Assembly (NCBI RefSeq): GCF_035222485.1
Contig: NC_085925.1
Span: forward strand, 1,054,001-1,118,000
Reading direction: 5' to 3'
Origin: Podospora pseudoanserina
Lineage: Eukaryota > Ascomycota > Sordariomycetes > Sordariales > Podosporaceae
DNA length: 64,000 bases
This document shows positions 36,769 through 46,611 of the stretch, piece by piece. A program made the position numbers and the translations under genes. Positions within the stretch are counted from its first letter, which is position 1. Every line of letters starts with the position of its first letter. Below the pieces are notes generated by a model that saw only the letters and a list, made by a program, of their open reading frames with translations, ran no database searches and was not told the DNA's origin.

Positions 36769-38405
36769 TTTTGGCTGTTTTGAGGGTGGAGTTCGTTTCT
36801 GTGAGAGGGTTAGTGGAGGTGCCTACTACGAGTCGAAGAAATTCAACGACAAATCAAATTCGAGATTCCGCTTGGAAGTCGTGGGATCATCGCAATGGCT
36901 GTATGAAGTACCTTGCGAGGTAATGTGGTAGGTGGTGGAATGATCGCGAACAAAGATGTTGTTCTGGGTGAGGTCGAGGACAGGAAGTGTGTGGGGGAGG
37001 GGGAAGACAAGAGGAGGACGGACAAGCTTTGTCGGAGTCGCGTCTTGTGGGAAGGCGAGGAGGATGACGCGGCTGCCTCAGGCTTGTAGGACTCGACGGA
37101 AGCGAAGAAGGGAATCACTTTGACTCGACTCTCGCAGAAAATATGCGAGGGAGTTCAAGGGCGAGAAGAGAGGGGAGTTGCGAGGGGAAGAGAGAAGTGG
37201 AGGGGATGGTTATAGCAGAAGGATTCGACTTACCAAACGTGGTTCCTAGTGGAGAGTGGTGATGTCGAGGTTGCAAGATCTCTGCAGTCGTTGCAGAGTT
37301 GAAGTCGAGATGTCGTCTGAAGGCAATGGGGGGAAGCGCTCGAGGTAGGTTGGAGCAAGTGAATTGGCCTGTCAAACACCTGTCTGACTGCTATGTGTGT
37401 GGCAGTTGGGGACCTTGAGGGAGGGTGGTGATGATGGGACGGAAGAGGAGACCAGGCTTCTGCAAAGGACCGAAGGATAGCAGAAATAATGTACTGGTGC
37501 GCCCTAAGCGGGCCTACTGTTGTCAAACAAGACGCTTCGATTTACTCTTCGTGGTGATACTTGATTGACGGCGGGGTGTAAGCACAAAGGAGTAGCAAGC
37601 TTCGTTGCCTGAAAGTCCTATTGGAAGATGGGAAATTGGCCAGCGCCGAGCAATAAGTGACTGAGGAAGGTGGAAGTGGGACAAATGATGCGAGTCCTTC
37701 TGAAAGATTCAAGTTGTCTGAGGATTAATTCTATCAGATCAAGTCTGATAGTGGTTGACAGATGAAGTCTGTCCCAGTCTGGCTATGGAGAGAGACTTCA
37801 AGATGATATACACGACAAGACGCGTCGGCCTGTTCAACGTCTTTGCTCTGCTCCGGCAAGTACCACAAAGCAATAGAAATACGGCACCAAAGACATGAAA
37901 GTTTAGTTGCATATGCCTGTCTTTGATGTATTTAACCCAGAAGCACCTGTCAAAGGAATCATTTGACGCTGGTACGCAGTCCAACTTCAAACATCCAGGC
38001 ACCCAACATTTCAAGCAGAACTAATTCAACGCGGAAAGCAAGGACGGTTTATATATAATCTAGCTCTTCTCATCTATTTCGATCAGCGTTCTTTTTGCAA
38101 AGCTTATTCACCCCTGGTTTGCCATCCAGGAAAGGGGGCTTCAAGACAAGGGGCCGTGCGTTGGCACAGCAACTGCATGTCTTGGCATCTCCTTTTGATC
38201 CAGCGCCTGCCAGGTGACATACTTGGAAGCCATGAAGCCACATTACCTACTTACCTAACTAACATGATACCATTGAAGCAAACCCTGAGGACAACACAAG
38301 CATCAAGCAGGTTGAGCAGTCTAAGGGAACAGACGACCGCCAGTCTAGCCATGACTCTGATGATGCGCCCAGCGCTTGCAAGCCACCCTTGACCATGGCA
38401 AGAAT
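36769..38405. other. Intergenic region
   Basis: Promoter/leader of gene I up to about 37.6 kb, then moderately AT-rich sequence. No supported gene. Confidence 0.5.
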
Positions 38406-39053
38406 ATGACCAGACCCGATGGACCTGGCAGGGTCGGCAACGTAGATGGAACTGATGAGCCCACACCCATTGACGGCGATGACGGCTGCGAGAACATCGA
38501 TGATCTAACCGACCTAGAGGCAGAGAAGGAGCGCGATGAAGAGCAAAAGAGGAAAGCGGAGGAGGAGGATAAGAAGAAGGAGGAGGATAAGAAGGGGGAG
38601 GAGAAGAAGAAGGAAGGGGAGAAGAAGGAAGAGGAGGAGGATGAGGAGAAGGAGAAGAAGAAGGAGGAGGAGGAGGAGGATGGAGACTGGATCAAATCTT
38701 CACCATTTCGATTCCCGCGATCACTCGCGGGTGCCAATTGCAACTTCGCAATCACTGCGACTGGACTTGTGAGGTGGTCTTCCTCGATCGATGGCATGAC
38801 TTGGAAGACTTCCGTTACTGGGTTCGCTATCTGTGGGACAGCGATTCGTTCCTCTTCGGCCAAACCAAAGAAGTTCTTCTATTCTTTCCATGGCGGCAAG
38901 AAAGTTGCCGCGTCAGCAAGAATAGCGGCCAAGTTCAAGAAGTGGGTAGAGAATGTAGAGAGCAATGAGACGCTGATTGTGGGCGGGAAGGACATGAAGA
39001 TGTTTGTGCGTCAGGGTTTTGAGTTGGAGGACTTACTCGAATGGGAAGGGTAG
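38406..39053 (+). CDS. Hypothetical protein with Lys/Glu repeat; reading frame probably interrupted
   Basis: 215 codons from the ATG at 38406 to a TAG at 39051. Residues ~35-100 are almost pure K/E/D (KKKEEDKKGEEKKKEGEKK and similar). Then comes a normal-composition domain with PFRFPRSLAGANCNFAITAT, VTGFAICGTAIR, KKFFYSFHGGKKVAA and EDLLEWEG. After the TAG the same frame stays open to 39218 with coding-like acidic sequence (YDDEDDDNDDDEPEGGY). A different frame then carries RMSEREELLRDELNGVL and a hydrophobic segment AFLTMVLPSPNFWPWYLPF, ending at 39459. This suggests a longer gene (about 38406-39459) that is broken, mis-sequenced or has an unrecognised intron. I do not recognise the family. 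Confidence 0.45.
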   Translation: MTRPDGPGRVGNVDGTDEPTPIDGDDGCENIDDLTDLEAEKERDEEQKRKAEEEDKKKEEDKKGEEKKKEGEKKEEEEDEEKEKKKEEEEEDGDWIKSSPFRFPRSLAGANCNFAITATGLVRWSSSIDGMTWKTSVTGFAICGTAIRSSSAKPKKFFYSFHGGKKVAASARIAAKFKKWVENVESNETLIVGGKDMKMFVRQGFELEDLLEWEG

Positions 39054-39459
39054 GACGATTATCGTGTTAAGCGTTATGATGACGAGGACGATGATAATGA
39101 TGACGATGAGCCCGAGGGAGGATATAAGGCGACGGCGCGGAAGGAGGCTGGAGAGGTGGCAGCAAGGCAAGGACCAGGAGGCGACAGTTCTCGTGTGGTG
39201 TGTCCCGCGGAAATTTAGGCGAAGCTGTAGGTACAGCCGCTGTGTCAGTTTCAGCAATGGGGCTCTTTGGGAGGAGGATGCTGAGGGTGTTTATAAACAG
39301 CGGATGAGCGAGAGGGAGGAACTTCTTCGGGATGAGCTCAACGGCGTGCTGTCGGCCGTGGCTTTTCTGACTATGGTGCTACCGTCACCTAACTTTTGGC
39401 CATGGTACTTGCCCTTTTGGCGTGATCTGGCAGGAGCCACAGTCTCCTCTACCAATTGA

Positions 39460-42400
39460 CAAGATTTATACAATTCAGGCTAGATCTAAATTGGGTGTTT
39501 ACTAATGGCTTTAAATGTATAAGCCGTGTACCATTCGTCTTTTAACACAACTGTGTGACCAAATAACCTAGAATCCCCAGCCGTCAGCAGGCCTTGCCTG
39601 TCAGTCTCGAATAGACCTCAGTTCATCTTGAGAATACGATGGGACCTGTACACTCCAGGCTTGCCCGACGTCTAGATCCAACGTTTACACAAATTCGCTT
39701 ACTTTATTGGCTTCCTCTTCTAATACCAACCTGCTAGCATCAGCCGTGCCACCAATTATCCAATTCTGTGCGACTTGAACCCAAGCGCAGGCGACTAGAC
39801 CTCTTATAATCACTCTCCAAGGTAGCCCAACAAGCAAGATGTGAGAGAAGCACCGTCTCATCACGGACCGGCTCTCGTGAGAAAGCGCCTGTAGCCTCTC
39901 CGACTCTTCCCCTTACTTATCCGTTCCGGTGCCGGGCGGCCAGAGGATATCGATGCTCCCCAAACACTAGCAGATAGAACAACATCCCGGACGTCTCTCT
40001 CTCCCGTTCCGTAGACCCGTCAGCCGAGAACCATCAACCAACCGGCAAATGCGATATTCGAGGCCGTTTTTCCACAAGATAACGGATTCCACATTGCACT
40101 AGAGCCTGCAGAGAAGCTGCTGTCGGACGTAATTATGAAGGGGTTAGTTATTTCTGATCCTGAGCTGAGGTGCTGTGAAGAAAGTATGTGTGAGATGTGG
40201 AAGTTGGAGGTTGTTGGTGTGTACCGTCTGCAGAAGCTGACTTATTATGACGTGAGACTGGGACTAAGGGCTCTTTGTCGCTGTCGTGGACCGTGTTGTC
40301 GGATGTTTTGACAGCGTTCCCATTCAGTGGGATTCCAGGGACATGGACATCTGAAAGACTCTCTTTGACATCCATTGACAGCCCCTAACCTCTGCTGACA
40401 GTCCTTGACCCCTTTTGACCGCCCCCAAACACTTCCAGACTCCCAATACTTACCCCCTGACGTCTTAAGTCTCAGTAAATCCCGCCTTAGACAGCAAACC
40501 GGACAATCAACACTTAACCACAGGACACCAGTCAACTCCAACAGGTCCAATAGACAACAGTCTCTGTACTGGGACACCTTCCTCATAAAGACTCAGGCAA
40601 GACATGCCCTCCATTCTCCTCAACCAGTACTTCCCCATCTGCATACCCTTCAAGAGCCATCCCCTCTCTCGTTTACTACTTGCTGCTACCGCTACCACCA
40701 CTGCCACCAATGCCACCATCACCTTCACCGTCACCGTCACCTCCACGAGTTCCGCCAACGACAAACGACAACAACAGCAACAGTAGCAGCCGCAACAACA
40801 ACAGTAGTAACGACAACAGTATCCTACCGCTTCCCCCATTCCCAACAAAGACTGGCCAGCATTGACCTCCGCTCCGTCTGGTAGAAGGCACACCAACCCC
40901 CCCCCCCTTTTCCTTGAAACGAGCAACCAATCGTGAACACATAGCCGCGCCGATGTTCCCATCTCGGTTTCGCCTGCCAACTGTTTCCCTGGGCCCAGGT
41001 GTGGCTCTGACATTGAATTTGTTGAGAGGTTCGTGGGCGAGCGGGCAAACGACAGAGGATTGGGAGGAGGAGGAGGAGGAGGAGGTAGGAATGATAACCT
41101 GAGCGGATGAACGTGAGTAGGTTCCCGGGATGATGGGATGGAAGGATTGTGGGGCCGGGAGGGGAAGGGAGCATGCTGGGATTTGGGTGGGTTGGTTTGA
41201 TATGGAGTGGTTGTGTAAACATAAGGTAAGGTAGAAAGGGTGAGGGGGTGGTAATGTTGAGTCTGGGTTTGAGATGTCTTGGCGGGGACGGGAACGAGAT
41301 TCGGAACGGAAGGGGTTGTGTTCTTGACCTTCTCGGCGGCGGTGGTGGTATAAAAGGGTGATCTGGAGGTTGTTGGTATATTCGTTGGGAATGTTAGCGA
41401 GGAAGAGGGATACGGGGGGTGGTTGTGGGTATAGGATACTGTATCCTGGGACCGGAATCGGTGCAGGCTGTCGGGAGGATACCTCGGCATGGATGTCTAC
41501 ATCTCACCCACGATCAAGATGTCAGTCATGCCTTTATCCACCAACCGTCAAAGAGTTTCAACACCCAAACCCGCCCCGTACACCTCCCCTCGACATCAAC
41601 CCATCCTCCCCAAAACCACCACCAACCCCCCCCCAACCCTCCCCATCCCCTCCCCAAGCAACCAGCGACCAACCCCAACCTCACCCCCAACTCCACCAAT
41701 GATGAGCGCACAGCAACCAGCGACAACACCACAGAGCCAACAAAGACGTAACCCCAGCTCGGACGGGAAACAAACCACCAATCATTCTCTGTCGCCGACC
41801 GCTGTGAACAGGGATTCGGAGTTCCTGTCAAACTTGAACTTAGCCTGGAGAGTAACCAGAAGATGGTTCAACACAATCTATACCAACTTACTTAGCTGTG
41901 GTTAAAAATACCCCAAAAGTAAATAACAACAAAAAAGAAGGAAGAAGAAAAGGAAGAAAAGCCCGAAAATCCCAAGCGTGAAACTGGCAAAACCAAAGAT
42001 GTTGACCATCGTAGAAGACCTTTTGTGTACTAAATATTGGCTGGAGATACCTCGAGGGCAAGCTCGACCCAATCTTAGCCACCAGGTAGAGCCCCGCCGT
42101 GCAAGCAACCCTAACTCCAAGTTGATGCCGCTCAGTGTCGGCGACTACTGGCCCAGTGTCGGCCACTACTCCCTCAGTTCTCCAAGCAGCCGCGAATTAA
42201 AACCGAATCACATCCGAGACCTACCCCTTCGCAGTGCAAAAAACACCAGGATTTGTTTCTATTAGTATAGGGATATAGATAACAGCAAAGATCTAATAAA
42301 CAGCAAAGGTGTAGGTGTGAGCAGCGAATGCGCAAGATTGAACCCCGGGAGACCAGCCCGAGTTGGGGTCGACACCACCGAGCCAGCTCTAACTCGCCCG

Positions 42401-43244
42401 GCTCAACCGGAGAAGTGTCGATTGGAGATGAGGGTGTGTGAAACATGGTGAATATGTTTTGGAAAAGACATCAACACCTACATATATACTACACCCATCA
42501 AAGACACTGAACATGACGTATCACCCCATCTCTCAACACCCTTGCCCTGCACCCTTACACAACACACATACACACACCTTCAACCGCGATATTAGCTGAC
42601 ACATAAAGAAAGGTCAACCCATACCGTGTCATAACTATGCCTCGAAGCATAATCATCACACCTTCAAAGATATTCAAAACATCCATTAGTTCCCCTTCAA
42701 AGCACAGTTCACAACATACCATACCTCAACTTGCTTCTGCCATGCCAATTATCCTGTAGACACACTCACACATCACATCACATCAAATCACATCATCACA
42801 AACATCAAGTCAACATCCCTTTGGTATTGTGCGATATAACCACCCCCAACAAACTCAACGGAAAACAAATCCCGTAAACTCCCCCCACCCAACCATCCAT
42901 CCTTTTTCCCTCCCATAATATCCCTTGACCCCAAGTCGGCGAGTGAAAAAACCCAGCAAGAGAGAGAGAGGGAGAGAAAAAGAAAAAAAGAAAAAAAAGG
43001 CAGAAAAGAAAACCCATGACGCCTCCCCCTATGCGGATAGACCTCCATGAAAGAAAACCCCACCGAGTCCCCCTTACGCCTTTATCCCCCCCCTTCCCTA
43101 TCCCCCACCTAATGCCCGAACGCCAGTTTAACAAGTCGAAGGAATAGAAGAAAAAGAAAAAGAAAAGCTGGCGAGGTAAAAGGGAAAAACACTTGATCGC
43201 AAATAGATGACGTTGTCAAGTGTGTCGCGTCAGAACGACACAAC
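39460..43244. other. 3.8-kb region with only weak gene candidates
   Basis: Ordinary-looking sequence with C/A-rich and G-rich tracts. A 327-codon minus-strand frame (40507-41490) is listed separately. The plus-strand frame at 41.5-41.9 kb is Pro/Thr/Ser-rich and unconvincing. 42.5-43.2 kb is the 3' flank of the SANT cluster with (CATCACAT) repeats near 42770. Confidence 0.45.
40507..41490 (-). CDS. Possible Pro/Ser/Thr-rich protein gene (weak)
   Basis: Open frame of 327 codons from an ATG at 41490 (MPRYPPDSLHRFRSQDTVSY). The first ~150 residues are Pro/Ser/Thr/His-rich with C-ending codons as in the 5' parts of other genes here. The later part is full of Cys and Val runs produced by trinucleotide repeats and is unlikely to be protein. 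If real, the gene probably uses a splice donor near 41099 (GTTATC) and ends elsewhere. Confidence 0.22.
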   Translation of the reverse strand: MPRYPPDSLHRFRSQDTVSYTHNHPPYPSSSLTFPTNIPTTSRSPFYTTTAAEKVKNTTPSVPNLVPVPAKTSQTQTQHYHPLTLSTLPYVYTTTPYQTNPPKSQHAPFPSRPHNPSIPSSREPTHVHPLRLSFLPPPPPPPPNPLSFARSPTNLSTNSMSEPHLGPGKQLAGETEMGTSARLCVHDWLLVSRKRGGGLVCLLPDGAEVNAGQSLLGMGEAVGYCCRYYCCCCGCYCCCCCRLSLAELVEVTVTVKVMVALVAVVVAVAASSKRERGWLLKGMQMGKYWLRRMEGMSCLSLYEEGVPVQRLLSIGPVGVDWCPVVKC

Positions 43245-43970
43245 TTAGCCGGCGTAGCCAATGCCCACATGGCGCCTAAACTCACGAAACAAAAAGTGGT
43301 CAGACATGCTCTAGACAAACAGTTCAAACAGGGAAAAAAAAAAAAAGAAGAAAAAAAACCAGTCAAACTGGGTGTGGATACAGACATGTGATGACTTACG
43401 AGGCATCAGCCGAGTACACCGTCGTGGCAGCGCGGGGCTGACCATACGAATCATGGTCATCCTCCGAGTCCTCCTTCTTGACAATCGTGTCAGACTTGGG
43501 GGCCTCCTTCTTCACACCGCGACGCTTCTTGGGGGCGGGGGTGGGATCGGCCTCCTCATTGTCGGTTCCGTTGTCACCAGCAGCGGCGGCCTGACCCTTG
43601 CGCTTGTTGGAACCGGGAGTTTTTTTGGCCGCGGCCTTGCCACCACGGGCCTTGGCGGGGGTCTCAGGGGCATTGGCGCTGGATCCCTCGGCAGGACCGT
43701 CGTTGGCGGCGGTGTCCTTGCGCCGGAGCTTCTGGAGGTGCTGACTGTGAGAGAACGAGATGTCAGTGTAGGGTTCTCAAAAGGGATCAAGTGAAGCATG
43801 TCAGCAAAGTACGTGATGGCCTTGACGGTGCAAGTATAGCCGAGTTCGTGCATTTGTTCCATCACGGCTCTGAGCTGGTCCTGGGAGGGGCTCAACTCCT
43901 GGACGAGACAGAGGAGGAGGTCGTGGTTGGCCTGGAGGTCCCACTTCATGCGAGACTTGTCGATGGCCAT
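43245..43970 (-). CDS. SANT/Myb-like protein A, last and only complete member of the first-exon array
   Basis: Exons are 43813-43970, 43400-43744 and 43245-43275; introns are 68 bp (43745-43812, CACTGAC branch, TCACAG) and 124 bp (43276-43399); 177 aa. The domain covers residues 1 to ~65: MAIDKSRMKWDLQANHDLLL, VMEQMHELGYTCTVKAIT, then QHLQKLRR from exon 2. The tail is Lys/Ala/Pro-rich with GGKAAAKKTPGSNKRKG and PAPKKRRGVKKEAP, then an acidic stretch. The last exon adds RHVGIGYAG; if its donor is not used, a TAA at 43396-43398 ends the protein after YSADAS. Function is unknown; the basic tail suggests nucleic-acid or chromatin contact. Its exon 2 is the only one that fits the donors of copies B to E upstream. 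Confidence 0.78.
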
Positions 43971-44256
43971 GTATGCGACTTTTCTTGGTGAATGGCTTGA
44001 GGTGATGGTGATGTAGGTGTTGATGTGGGATGAGGGTTGACTGAAGAGTGAAAGAGAAGAGAAAGGAGGAAAACTGGGGCAGAGTCGAAGAGGAGGAGGG
44101 GAAGGGACGGGAAGGAAATGAGGAAGAGTTGGAGAGAAGCGGAGCGGGGGGAAGGTGTGCCAGGCAGCGATATTGTGTCGCTTGCCGCCGAACGTCAACT
44201 CAATGAGAATCGGTGGAAGGAACAAAAGCAACAGCAAAAGGGAAAGAACAGCGTAC

Positions 44257-44429
44257 AGTGCAGCGCCTTGGGTGTAGTTGTAGCCGCGGAGATTGGTGTA
44301 GGCAATGATGGCGTCCCAGCACTCGGCTTTGATCTCGCCACGCACAATCACTGCTTGAAGCAGGGTCAGGTGTGCGTCGTGATCCCAGACCGTGGTCGGC
44401 TTTCCAGAAAGAGCACGTCCAGGTGGCAT
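44257..44429 (-). CDS. SANT-like first exon, array copy B
   Basis: ATG at 44429 in the context CAACAACATG. The encoded domain part is MPPGRALSGKPTTVWDHDAH, LTLLQAVIVRGEIKAECWDA, then YTNLRGYNYTQGAAL. It ends at a GTACGC donor in phase 2, exactly where the other copies end. No matching second exon lies between it and copy A. The frame happens to stay open through to copy A (see findings). Joined to the acceptor at 43744 it would read GAA-L-QHLQKLRR in frame. Whether it is a separate gene, an alternative first exon or a remnant cannot be settled from sequence. Confidence 0.6.
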
Positions 44430-44697
44430 GTTGTTGGGTGATGTTGGTGAAGAAGTGGGTGTCTGGTGGTGGTGTAAAGTCGCTGAGAACAGGGTGTGCG
44501 TGGTGGTGGTTGTGAAAGAGTATGAGAGAAAGCTGCGGAGGCTTTTCGAAGGGAGAAAGAACAGATAGCTGGGAAGTTGCCGGCAACGCCGAGAACCACG
44601 TCTTCGCTTGATGACCTGGTCATCCGAGTCCTGCTCTTTCCTGCCTGTGGTCCGACGACTAATCAGACTACAGAAGGTAGGGGGAATGAGTGCTTAC

Positions 44698-44849
44698 GCT
44701 AGAGCTGAGCCCGAGAAATGATAGCCTTTGGTCCGGCAAGCCAGTGCGATCTTGATCATATCCTGCTTTGACAGGTTCATCTACTCGTACATCGCCTGAA
44801 GCGCAGCCAGGTTCTGCTCCGCGCCCCAAATTGTAACCTTTCGAGCCAT
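44698..44849 (-). pseudogene. SANT-like first exon, array copy C1, with internal stop
   Basis: ATG at 44849 (MARKVTIWGAEQNLAALQAM) with a TAG at codon 23 (44781-44783). After it the domain continues in frame: MNLSKQDMIKIALACRTKGY then HFSGSALA, up to a GTAAGC donor in phase 2. Size, W position, GY motif and donor phase match the neighbours, so this is a recognisable but broken copy. A DSDDQVIKRRRGSRR-like stretch after a CCACAG acceptor-like site may be the relic of a former second exon (about 44580-44625). Confidence 0.65.
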
Positions 44850-45096
44850 GTTGTCCGTGGTCAAACGGGTTGTTGTGATGATTTCAATCGTTGCCGGACG
44901 AAATATCGTTTGCGGATGAAAGAGGGTTGACGGACGAAGGAAAAAGAAAGGGAAAAAGAATGAGACTGTGAAGGAGAGGACGAAATATAAAGACTCTTGG
45001 GTTCGTCGGGTGCAACTCGGACCACATCAGTGGGTCGACAACTTTGTCGGTTCACTTGTGATCTCCTGTCAACACCTGTTCAGACGGATAACGTAC

Positions 45097-45257
45097 CGAA
45101 GGCCATTCCAGCCAATGTTATAGCCACGCTCACGCATGGCCTTCACCAGCTGGTCCTTGTCTTCAGCCGACAAGGGGGCTTTCATGTTGTAAATGATTTC
45201 AAAGACGTCGTCTTTGATGTCCTCCCAGCGGTTGATATACTTGGTCGGTGGCGGCAT
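45097..45257 (-). CDS. SANT-like first exon, array copy C2
   Basis: ATG at 45257 (TTCACAATG). It encodes MPPPTKYINRWEDIKDDVFE, IIYNMKAPLSAEDKDQLVKA and MRERGYNIGWNGLR, then a GTACGT donor in phase 2. Read through unspliced, it would stop only 8 codons later. No second exon of its own is visible before copy C1. Confidence 0.62.
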
Positions 45258-45539
45258 TGTGAACGGTGCTATGAAGGGTGAGATGTCGAGTGTGGTTAGA
45301 GGGTAGCGAGAGCAGCTCAGGTCAAGCTGAGGTGGTGTTTTGTGAATGGGGAAAATGATAGCAGGTCAAAAACCAGGCTAGCAGTAAATAACTGGGCAGC
45401 TTGCTCACAGCCTGCTGGGAAAGGGCGACCACTGGCAGCACCACTAGGCAGGGCCAGACAGACGTGGTCCGATAAGGGGAGCAGGCCGATAACGGGGCCA
45501 GACCAATGACGGAGTTGAAAGCAGCAGATGGAAACATAC

Positions 45540-45688
45540 CGAATCTTGTCCCAGTTGACGTCCTCGTGGCCCTTACTCTTCATCTTGTCCACGATCTGCG
45601 CCTGGACTTCCCTCCCCATCTCCTTGCTGTAGACGTCATACAAGCAGGTGAGGAGGTCCGAGTTGGACTGGTTATCCCAGCGAACCAT
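45540..45688 (-). CDS. SANT-like first exon, array copy D
   Basis: ATG at 45688 (CACCGACATGG). It encodes MVRWDNQSNSDLLTCLYDVY, SKEMGREVQAQIVDKMKSKG, then HEDVNWDKIR, ending at a GTATGT donor in phase 2. This is the shortest N-terminus of the array. The 280 bp before the next ATG hold no recognisable second exon. Confidence 0.62.
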
Positions 45689-45928
45689 GTCGGTGATTGG
45701 TGTTGGTGTCGGTATTGTGTTGTGAGTGTGTGGTGCTTGAGAGAGTCGCAAGTTGCACAAGGGAATGTGCTTGTTGTGGAAGAGAAAGTAAACTGACTGG
45801 CAAACAAACGGAATTTCCAGATTATGGCACTAGCCAACGAGGATCTCGACTCGACTCGACTACTGCAGGGCTTCAAGACAGAAGAACACGGAGAAAGTAC
45901 AAACAAACAAACACCGCAGAATACGTAC

Positions 45929-46113
45929 CGGATAGCCTCCCAAGTGAAAGGCGAACCCATGTGAGCCATGGTATCGACCACAATGTCCTTGCTGTTAGCC
46001 AGGCTAACGCCTTGGGCGATCAGAACATTGTAGAGGCCCACGGCAAGGGCTTCATGAGGCTCATTGCCCCATTTGGTGTTGCCAACCTTCTCGGTGGTTC
46101 TCTTGTCAGACAT
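45929..46113 (-). CDS. SANT-like first exon, array copy E
   Basis: ATG at 46113 (GTCAACAATG). It encodes MSDKRTTEKVGNTKWGNEPH, EALAVGLYNVLIAQGVSLAN, then DTMAHMGSPFTWEAIR, with a GTACGT donor in phase 2. A CCAG|TCAG acceptor-like site about 130 bp downstream lies in a fitting phase, but the sequence after it does not resemble the QHLQKLRR second exon. First copy of the array, about 500 bp after the end of the complete paralogue F. Confidence 0.62.
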
Positions 46114-46611
46114 TGTTGACGGTTGATATCGAGCTGATCGTTGTCGAGTCTTTGCTGTATCCGCAGGAGGATGGCGAGATCTGGAGATGGTACAAGATCA
46201 GCAGCTTGGATGTCAGGATAAAGTCGAGATCGCGGGAGCAGATTTCGAGAGGAAACTAACGCAAGTTCTTGACGATGCCACCACCCCACCGTGCCAGCAA
46301 AGAACACAGGTTGGCAAGCGCGGTGCTGAGGTAGGTAAGGCAGGAACGACAGGGGCAGCCTGGAGATTTCAACGCTCTTGCAAAGGGTATCGTGATACGG
46401 AAATATTATCCTGTTATTGCTGACGCCGAGATGTTAACCATAGCCCACCACCAAAGGGGTTCCATACTTCTTTTGAACCCTCGCCGATCCTCGCCGATCC
46501 GCCAGCGCCATTACCACATTATCATACAGTCGCCATCTTTGTAACGTCCCAGACAAACCAAACAAAGGAAACACCAAGCCATCACGCTATATATCATATA
46601 TGACGGACAGA
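46114..46611. other. Spacer between gene F and array copy E
   Basis: 498 bp; serves as F 3' flank and copy E promoter/leader. Holds a duplicated TCGCCGATCC near 46482-46501. No gene seen. Confidence 0.5.

Noticed and set aside
42330-42400. tRNA-like B-box (GGTTCAATC on the minus strand)
   Set aside because: The flanking bases cannot form a T-stem and no acceptor or anticodon stem fits.
44861-45055. Second exon for array copy C2 directly after its donor
   Set aside because: Would need an intron of about 30 bp, and the product is Ser/Phe/Arg-rich with no similarity to the QHLQKLRR exon.
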